A stretch of DNA of 64,000 nt, from assembly GCA_947247005.1 (NCBI GenBank), contig OX365955.1, positions 18,457,322 to 18,521,321 on the forward strand, in the 5' to 3' direction. This stretch comes from Spisula solida. Its lineage: Eukaryota > Mollusca > Bivalvia > Venerida > Mactridae. Both the position numbers and the translations under genes were made by a program. The notes under the pieces are model-generated. The model saw only the letters and a list, made by a program, of their open reading frames with translations, was not told where the DNA came from and did no database searches. Of the stretch, positions 56,936 to 64,000 are shown piece by piece (within the stretch, counting starts at the first letter, position 1; each line of letters starts with the position of its first letter).

Positions 56936-59349
56936 ATACAGTCTAGGTAAACTGGTTAGATGAATCGACCGCCGCATACTGAATACAGGCGATAAACCCT
57001 ATTAAAAACTACTGCAAATGCGGGATTCCATTCGAATCAGGAGTGCGGTTTTCTGTGCACTTCTCTGCGAGTTGTTTTCCTTGTGGTGTGTTGAGGTCAT
57101 TGAGACGTTGTTGTTAGCACTTGTGGTATTTGATATCTGTGTTCGTATGTTATTACCCTCATGTACTATTTTGCCATAACCCGGTCAATACTTGTTTGAT
57201 CAACTTGAATCTTGAATCTGTTGAAATTTTCAACATATACAGCTTGGATATGTTGAATTACAATTCAATTGATTTTATTACAATCTGACAACAATTTTAA
57301 CACAAAGAATAAACAAAATTTAATGATGACATCAGCAAATGCTAATGTCACACGTTTTTGTCGTGTGTTCATTGGGTGTTTATCAGGTATTTTATGCAGC
57401 TATGTATCCTCTTACCTTATCAAGGTCATGTTCGACTGTATGCACTTATCACGGAGACAGAAATAAAGAGACCAACGATAAGAATAAAGCCTAATTTAAG
57501 TTTATAATAACTCACTTTTTGGATTAAAATGCAATTTTGGAAGAGTTACCTCCCTTTAACAAGACAATTCTAACTGTATTTTTAAAAGTTAAAAAATAAA
57601 CATGTTATTGAGCGGAAAATCGCAGAATTTTGTGTTTTTTGAATGTAACGATATATCTAAAATTCTTGAAATAAAAATAATTTGCACCTACGCGTACATT
57701 TCTCGTGCATTTTACATGTTTTGATGATTCATGGTTCAGTGATTCGCTGTAATTACTTTTGAAGAAAAAACTTTATTAATCTAATTGTGTGTTATTCAAA
57801 ACCATCTTCACAAAATTTCATGCAGAGATATTCATAAATACAAAAGTTATACGATAAAAACGTGTGCACACTTATAAGATTTGTTAAGTGTATACTAGTA
57901 ATCCGCCGCTATGTGCCAATCAACTTGAAATGACGGTCGTTCTTTCGATATTAACACAAGCAACGATACAAGTAATATAGAATGTCGCGTCTGTAAATAG
58001 CTATTAGTTTCGTGACACAGAATAAGGTTAAAGTGTTAGTAACCTATATAGTATGATTTAAATATGCGTGCAATCATGTGCCAATATATCCAGGGAATGA
58101 CATACGGTATCATAATAATCGATTCACCATCAAGTCATGTTCATTGACTCTACAAGCATCGCCCAGCTTATACACTCAAGGACTATAAAAACGCCTCACC
58201 TAATTCAAAGCCAAATATCGCTCAAAGTATTTATGTTATTGCAATATAATTTTACATGTGTATAAATTGATCTTTCCTACGTGTAAATCAGTTCAGTTTG
58301 TAATAAAATGTTGTCTCGTTATTTTTTCTGGGAATCCTGCAAGCGCAATCACCCATACGAGTACGAGGGTTGTGACCGTGTCTATATTAAATTTTCTCAA
58401 AACGTATCAAACGCAATTCAATAACTAGAATACAGCTGTGCATATAAAACGTCAATGAGTCATCTAATAAAAAGGAATCTTTAGCGACTATTATTAGATA
58501 TTACAGTTCTAGCAGCGTTATATGTTTATTATAACAACAAATTACGTTAAAGAAATATCACCAATATGCTCGCGCTTTATTTCTTTGGTTAATTTTGACT
58601 TAATGTAAAAGTCAGGCAGAACTTGCACTGGCTTCTATACGAAATGGTTTTTGCATTTTCTTGTTTTCTGAACAATGCTATAACAGAATCTTAATGATGC
58701 CACCTCGTCATCATTGGGCAATTCTCACTGAGGCCCTATAAAGGGGTACATTGATTGTCATGAATTAACCAGTATAGACACTATTACTTAATCAAATGCT
58801 CAGCATAATACCTAAATGTTAATCATAGTTGAACCTACTTCTTTGTCCAATCAAAAGCCAGGGAAATTTTTGGACCACTTATTCACATATTTATGCAGTT
58901 CATGAAGTAAATACATTTATTAGGACAAATCGGCTGTTTCCATATATTATGTTCCGCGATTCCCGTGTTATGTATGTATAATGAGGTATATAGGCCAGCG
59001 TTTCTATATTCCGGAACGTCCGCTGACGATGTGCACAAATAGACTTGGTACTGATGAGTCATGCCAAGTTTAATTGTAATCGAACCAGTTTATCGTGCGC
59101 AAATCGTGGACTGATGTGTTAAAAATGACAAAATCAACAGACCGTATGTGTGACATACTGGGTTTACCATACAAAAACTCAGCTCGCGGCATTTCGGATG
59201 TTTCAATGCAACCTCTTTCGATTCGTATGACATTCGACTGTTTCAAGTGTAACTGTATTTTCGTTTGTATTGTACGGCAACCGTACTACTGGAATGCCTT
59301 TTGGTGCACGAACACTTAATAGTAAGCGGGTCCGTCCGAACGTTACGCA
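56936..59349. other. No gene recognised
   Basis: AT-rich with short frames only; the 74-residue frame at 59095-59319 has no family motif. Confidence 0.5.
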
Positions 59350-59515
59350 AATCTTGTGTGTTGAACTCCTCACAAACTGTTGGGTGGAATTTATTCAAAC
59401 TTGCACTGATACACAACCTAAATGTATAGATGACCGTTGAGGATGGACCTTTTGCTGCGTCAATTTTTACTATAGTTATAGCCCTTTGTTACTTTAACTA
59501 TATACCACATTCACT
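59350..59515 (-). repeat. Fragment of the 167-bp-unit tandem-core family
   Basis: On the minus strand GAGGAGTTCAACACACAA and the preceding CCACCCAACAGTTTGTGAG match 45600-45940. Confidence 0.85.
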
Positions 59516-59699
59516 AACGAAATTGGGCTACCTATGGAAACCTGCGTTTTGAGTCTCCCTTTGGAGAGTATTTCGCTCCCTATTTTCAAAGGGTACTAGT
59601 GCTGCTGGTGAAAGCCGTGAAGTATCGGTGGTGGAACCGGCAATAACTATCGCCACAGTTAATTGCCATAAGGATACTGAAAATAAACCTTAAACAGCA

Positions 59700-59867
59700 A
59701 CAGGACCACGTCCAGCAGTAGGACCAGATCGTGAAGATCGGAAATACAGTGTATGTGAAGTTGAGGTGGAGGGAGTGGTTAGTGGGTCGACTGTAACAAC
59801 AGTTTTATGCAATTATTGGGTTCACGTTAAGTGTTTAGTGGGTAGGGAATGGCCGCAAGAATCTTGA
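59700..59867 (+). pseudogene. Possible retroelement ORF fragment with PHD-like cysteines
   Basis: The frame reads GPRPAVGPDREDRKYSVCEV and VLCNYWVHVKCLVGREW. The C-x2-[YW]-W-x-H-x2-C pattern resembles the end of a PHD finger found in ORF1 of some LINEs. It is short and isolated, so tentative. Confidence 0.3.
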
Positions 59868-61995
59868 AGAAACTGCAGTGGTATAATCCTCAGCACTCAT
59901 CGTGAAGTTGTTTGAATTAATAATTGTATAGTTTCGTTATTTTTAAAATCATTGTTAATAAAGAAGTGTTATTGTCAACTTAACTGTTGAACTTACATTC
60001 CTCTATCACTTGTTCCATGATTTGAATACACTCTGAATAAAATTCAAGGTTCTGTGTTTTGAGCCCACACTTGGATTTCCTTGGACCCATGTTTTTGACA
60101 GGGATTCAGAGTCACCACCTTCCTGTAGTAAAAAATATTGTCTTAGACAATTTTTCACTTTTAGACATTTTATAGTTTTACTGGTATCACTGGACTTTGA
60201 AATGTATTTGACCATCACATATATATCTGTATACTAAATATAATTACCTCACCAATCGTTCTTATACACTGGATGATCATCTCCCCTATTACTGACTTGG
60301 TTTTGTTCGTGAATCATGATGTTTCTTTCTATATTCTGGGTTAAAATATGCGTTTACATTTAAATGGATCCTGGAATGATGCACAGTATCTAAAAACGAC
60401 CAAGTAAAATAAATAAAATGGTGCCAAGTGAGCTACAGCAAAAATCTACGACATACCTTAAACACATACTTATGTTTATGGCATTGTCTGTACGATTTAT
60501 AAAGATAATGAATGCAAACTGAAATATATCCTCAACAGAAAAAGAATCTACATTATGTTAGGTAACATTTCCATCGACGCAACTTGCCTTTTGACAGCTC
60601 ATCATTTTGGCATTATCCGGTCTTGTCCGAAACCAGTTGATCAGAATCATCCTGCCGCTTGGTTTGCCTAAATAACCGATGTTGACCGAGTATAATGTTG
60701 TCAGATGATGAAATACAAGCAATAACGTGCATTCCCGCCTATAAACGCCATTTAATATACTACGTAGAGGCGTCAAGGCAGGTAACTTCTATGCGGGTAT
60801 ATCCGTCAAATCGTCTTGTTAAATTAAATACATATAACGCTCTGCTATACTGACCCCTTTCAAACAGTCCAAAAAATGCCTGAAAATGATTAGTAGCCGA
60901 TCTACTAGCAGGTCAACCCACTGAATAAAAATCTCTGGATTTAGACCATATACATAAACGAAGGCTGAAACAACTATTGTCTAAAAAAGTTTTAAGTTAC
61001 GTGTCCAATAATATCTTCTGATGGAATGCGGCCATTTATTTGCTGGTCCAATTAGGTATTGAATAGGTATCAATTTATCATGAATGTCTCGATTCCTGTT
61101 GGTTATTCTTGTTTTTTTTACACAAATTAAAATGTAATATGTTTCGGAATAGATCTAGAAATCTGTATTGCTTATGCCTGTGTTCCGTAGTTTCAAAACC
61201 ACATGTAGTCATATCGTTTAATCATTAAACATCTGCTCCTGATCACAGGAATTTGAAATTCTATCCATAAAATATCAAAGCAGTCGATCTAATCAAAATC
61301 GCTCTTACTGAAGGAGTGCAAAGCATTTCCCGCATACAAGCATCGGATTATATAAGAGCGTCTAAAATTAATCCAACTCAATGTTGTATAAAACTTGTCA
61401 AGTTCATAAATTATCCAGAATATATATAATAATTATATTATATATGTACATATTCTCCAAACAATGTTAAAATGTAACCGTGATGCACTTCCATATCTAT
61501 CTATGGACACTTAGCTGGGAAATGTTGCCGTACAAACCCTACAGAGCCCCGTTCAATCATGCGATAACTGCGAACCCGCAGTCTGTCTCAGCACATGGAA
61601 CCTATCGTTCGCATATTTGGCATGGTTGAGCAGGCAACTGATACTGTTATATTGTACCAGTTAATGACAGATCGAAAGATATACAGCGATTGTTTGAGTG
61701 CCTATTGCCAGCTGAACTGATAACGTTATCGACATTTCTCGGTAATACATAAGTATGCTTTCAAGACCCAGTATAGAAATGTCAGTACCGGGAAATATGT
61801 CACTGTCCACACTAACAAGATAGAAAACGTATGTCAGGTACCAACCTCAAACGATTCGAACATTTGGCTTAGGTTATGTGGCGGTCTGAGGTGAAAGGGA
61901 ATTTGTACGCCCCCTTTTTTGACGCACTGATGAATGTTTACACGCTACAAGAACCTCCATCTTTTTTATACAAAACACTATTGTTCGATTCATAG
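59868..61995. other. No gene recognised
   Basis: A block at 61240-61312 is the inverse of 2384-2462 (GGAATTTGAAATTCTATCCA). Otherwise nothing. Confidence 0.5.
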
Positions 61996-62448
61996 AAACC
62001 AACAACTGAGACCACCTTAGCAGAGTGGGAAGTCGACCCAGTAATGAGTGATGCTGAGGCGATTCGTCTGGTTCAGACGCTCATTTTACTCGCGCATAAC
62101 GAGTCTACTGCACCAACATTACATAAATGTAGTACACCCGAATTAGTAGATATTCTGTCAAATAGTAAAGATGATGAGACTACACACACGATTGCCATTG
62201 CACAGCCTAGTACTTCTACTACAGCCACTAAAAGACCAAGCTTGAACGTGCGACTTAGAAAAAGACTCAATGTGCCTCCCCAGTGTATTCAATCGTCGAT
62301 CTTGTCTCTCCGGATTCGGGAGTTACGTGTAGCACAGCTAAGGAAGCTATCGTACATTATAAGGTTAAACAACCGGCTATTAGACATTTCCAATCTACCA
62401 CGAAGACGACACCGACAACCGACAACCGACTTAGGACTCATCGGGTAG
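61996..62448 (+). CDS. Exon-like open frame, unknown protein (about 150 residues)
   Basis: Open from an acceptor-like TTCGATTCATAG (61995) through KPTTETTLAEWEVDP, the first ATG at 62044, to a TAG at 62446. A donor-like GG|GTAGGG lies at about 62444. The body is LVQTLILLAHNE, a Ser/Thr-rich stretch (IAQPSTSTTATKRPS), then a basic, leucine-rich end (VRLRKRLNVPP, LSLRIRELRVAQLRKL). Codon use is richer in GC than the surroundings. It could be one exon of a plus-strand gene or a transposon fragment; I do not recognise it. Confidence 0.4.
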   Translation, partial: KPTTETTLAEWEVDPVMSDAEAIRLVQTLILLAHNESTAPTLHKCSTPELVDILSNSKDDETTHTIAIAQPSTSTTATKRPSLNVRLRKRLNVPPQCIQSSILSLRIRELRVAQLRKLSYIIRLNNRLLDISNLPRRRHRQPTTDLGLIG

Positions 62449-62539
62449 GGGATGTCTCATAATATTTTTACACTACCAAATACAAATAATGTAATACGTT
62501 GTACTTCATACCATTTCATGAATTCAGTCATCACTTGAT

Positions 62540-63060
62540 TCCAGATGTAATATAATTGATTGAACCAAATTCCCAACCATGCCGGTTTAAAGTCATGGTC
62601 ACAATTCAAGGTCAAAGGTTTTAATCTTACATTTTATGTCCGATCTTTAACTTTTTAATGGCTGGGCCGAATGGATGAAACCCATACCAAATGTATAACT
62701 AATAAAGCCGACATGCAGAACCAACATTTCAACCATGCGGGTCAAGGCCACAGTTTAAGGTCAAATGTTTAAATCTTATATTTCGTGTCCACTCCATAAC
62801 TTTTATACGACTGGGCCGAATTGCACGAAACTGATACCAAATTTGTTACTAATAAAGATAAAGATGACATACAGAACGCACATTCCAATCAACTGGTTCA
62901 ATGGCAAGGTCACAGTTAAAAGATCAAATATTGTTTGAATCTTTCGTTTCCCATCTGCTCCTTAATGTTTTAACGTCTGGGCCAAATTGCATGAACTCAT
63001 AGCAAATGTGTAAATTATTGGACAATTTCACTGTTCATTAATGCGGCGGGGGATTATAGC
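62540..63060 (+). mobile_element. Tandem-core element, ~157-bp units
   Basis: CCAACCATGCCGG / CAACCATGCGGG, TCAAGGTCAAAGG, TGGGCCGAATNGNNNGAAAC and ACTAATAAAG recur in about three units; GCGGCGGGGGATTATAGCCG closes it. Confidence 0.75.
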
Positions 63061-63134
63061 CGTCTTTTGGACTGCCTTGTTATGACATCTGACAGCTTAA
63101 ACTAGTATATGCATTGAAGCCGTTTCACTGTTGG

Positions 63135-63385
63135 AACGGGGTCATTCAGTTAGGGCATTCTGCTTTTTGATTGCTGAAACTAATTCATTCTTCTTTTGGA
63201 TAGCTTAGACTTGTGCGGATTTTTTACTTGTTTTGTTGGGCTTTGTGCCTTGTATGTGGTTTACGTTTTCTGTGCTCGGTTGGTTCCGTTGGGCATTGTG
63301 CCTTAAATGTTTTTAATGTTTTATGTACACGGCTGGTTGGTCAGAGTGCTGCCTTCCCTGTCTGACTTAATATTATCTTTTTGGA
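63135..63385 (+). repeat. Dispersed repeat, copy with internal duplication
   Basis: Matches 56735-56935. TTGTGCCTT and GCTCGG/ACGGCTGGTTGG blocks are doubled, so the element may itself have duplicated in part. Confidence 0.8.
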
Positions 63386-64000
63386 CCACGAGGCAAATTT
63401 GTCATTTTTTGCCATTATATATACACTTATAAGGAGAAAATCGTGTAATTTATTGGGTAGCAACACTTGGTATTAGTGGGGGGAAAACGTATTAAATCGG
63501 GCGATTTCTTTCGAGTATTTAATCTCATGCATTTTTGTTAATAAACGTTCATTTTGAAATACTTACCAAAAAATATGGCCAAGCCCCATTTCTGAAGGCT
63601 TGATGTTGTCCCCCCTAGGAAAACCCTTTCCCTCTTGAGAGAAACTGATACACTATCAACATACGCTGTTATTCATAGTGACGCTCTTATATATAAACTA
63701 CCGGAATACCACCTGGATGCTATTCTTTCTGGCATTTAATTTCATGCATTATTGTTAATGTTCATTAAAAACTCTTACCCCACGCACTCTAACCGACTTA
63801 GATAAACCCCAAGAAGCACGTGGTTTACGTGCCTCTACATTGTGCGTGACATTGACAATTTGCGCGAGAAATTCGTGTATAATGGCCAAATGGATAATAA
63901 AGCGTGCGTTTTATGATTGTAAACTGATACCACCCGTTTATATTCCATGGTTAGAACTACACACGCTTCACAAGAGGCACGGTCTATTTGCACACGCATA
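63386..64000. other. No gene recognised
   Basis: Two similar phrases (ATTTAATCTCATGCATTTTT at about 63518 and ATTTAATTTCATGCATTATT at 63737, each followed by GTTAATNNNCATT and CTTACC) suggest a decayed ~220-bp repeat. Confidence 0.5.

Overview
This is AT-rich eukaryotic DNA with intron-split coding sequence, no dense ORFs and many dispersed repeats. The gene content and repeat types point to a mollusc, most likely a bivalve. The repeats include tandem-core elements ending in GACGGACGG microsatellites and hairpins, a tyrosine-recombinase retroelement, and tRNA-derived SINEs ending in AATAAA-type or short-repeat tails. The species cannot be named from sequence alone.

The main gene is on the minus strand and spans about 43.3 kb, from position 43543 leftward past the left edge. 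It encodes a divergent GABA-B-type (class C) G-protein-coupled receptor, closer to GABBR2 than GABBR1. I placed 16 coding-containing exons by matching GT-AG sites. They join without a stop into about 750 codons: signal peptide, Venus-flytrap ligand domain (exons 1-10), seven transmembrane helices (exons 11-15) and the start of a cytoplasmic tail (exon 16). The C-terminus lies off the window. The first visible exon has a splice acceptor 48 nt upstream of the ATG, so at least one 5' UTR exon and the promoter lie further right and were not identified.

The introns are loaded with mobile DNA. Intron 11 holds a LINE with a 966-codon uninterrupted reverse-transcriptase ORF (6892-9789, plus strand). 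Intron 7 holds a decayed relative (14642-16895, minus) and a degenerate tyrosine-recombinase (Ngaro/DIRS-like) retroelement (about 17560-21980) with gag, RNase H, recombinase and an SGNH-hydrolase module. Intron 5 or its vicinity holds an L1/Tx1-like RT remnant (28030-29252, minus). Several MITEs, foldback elements, hairpins, minisatellites and at least six tandem-core 'pearl'/Helentron-like non-autonomous elements are spread through introns and the region upstream of the gene.

The right-hand third (43.6-64 kb) has no recognised gene. It carries repeats, a LINE 3' end (50.6-51.2 kb) and one open exon-like ORF near 62.0-62.4 kb of unknown function; another such ORF lies at 42.56 kb inside intron 1.

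The observations most worth following are: (1) three receptor exons (7, 11, 14) whose 3' end plus splice donor has been tandemly copied into the downstream intron; (2) paired loss of the first Venus-flytrap disulfide in the receptor; (3) the recombinase retroelement carrying an SGNH hydrolase; (4) a shared architecture in unrelated tandem-core elements; and (5) two hammerhead-ribozyme-core-like motifs.
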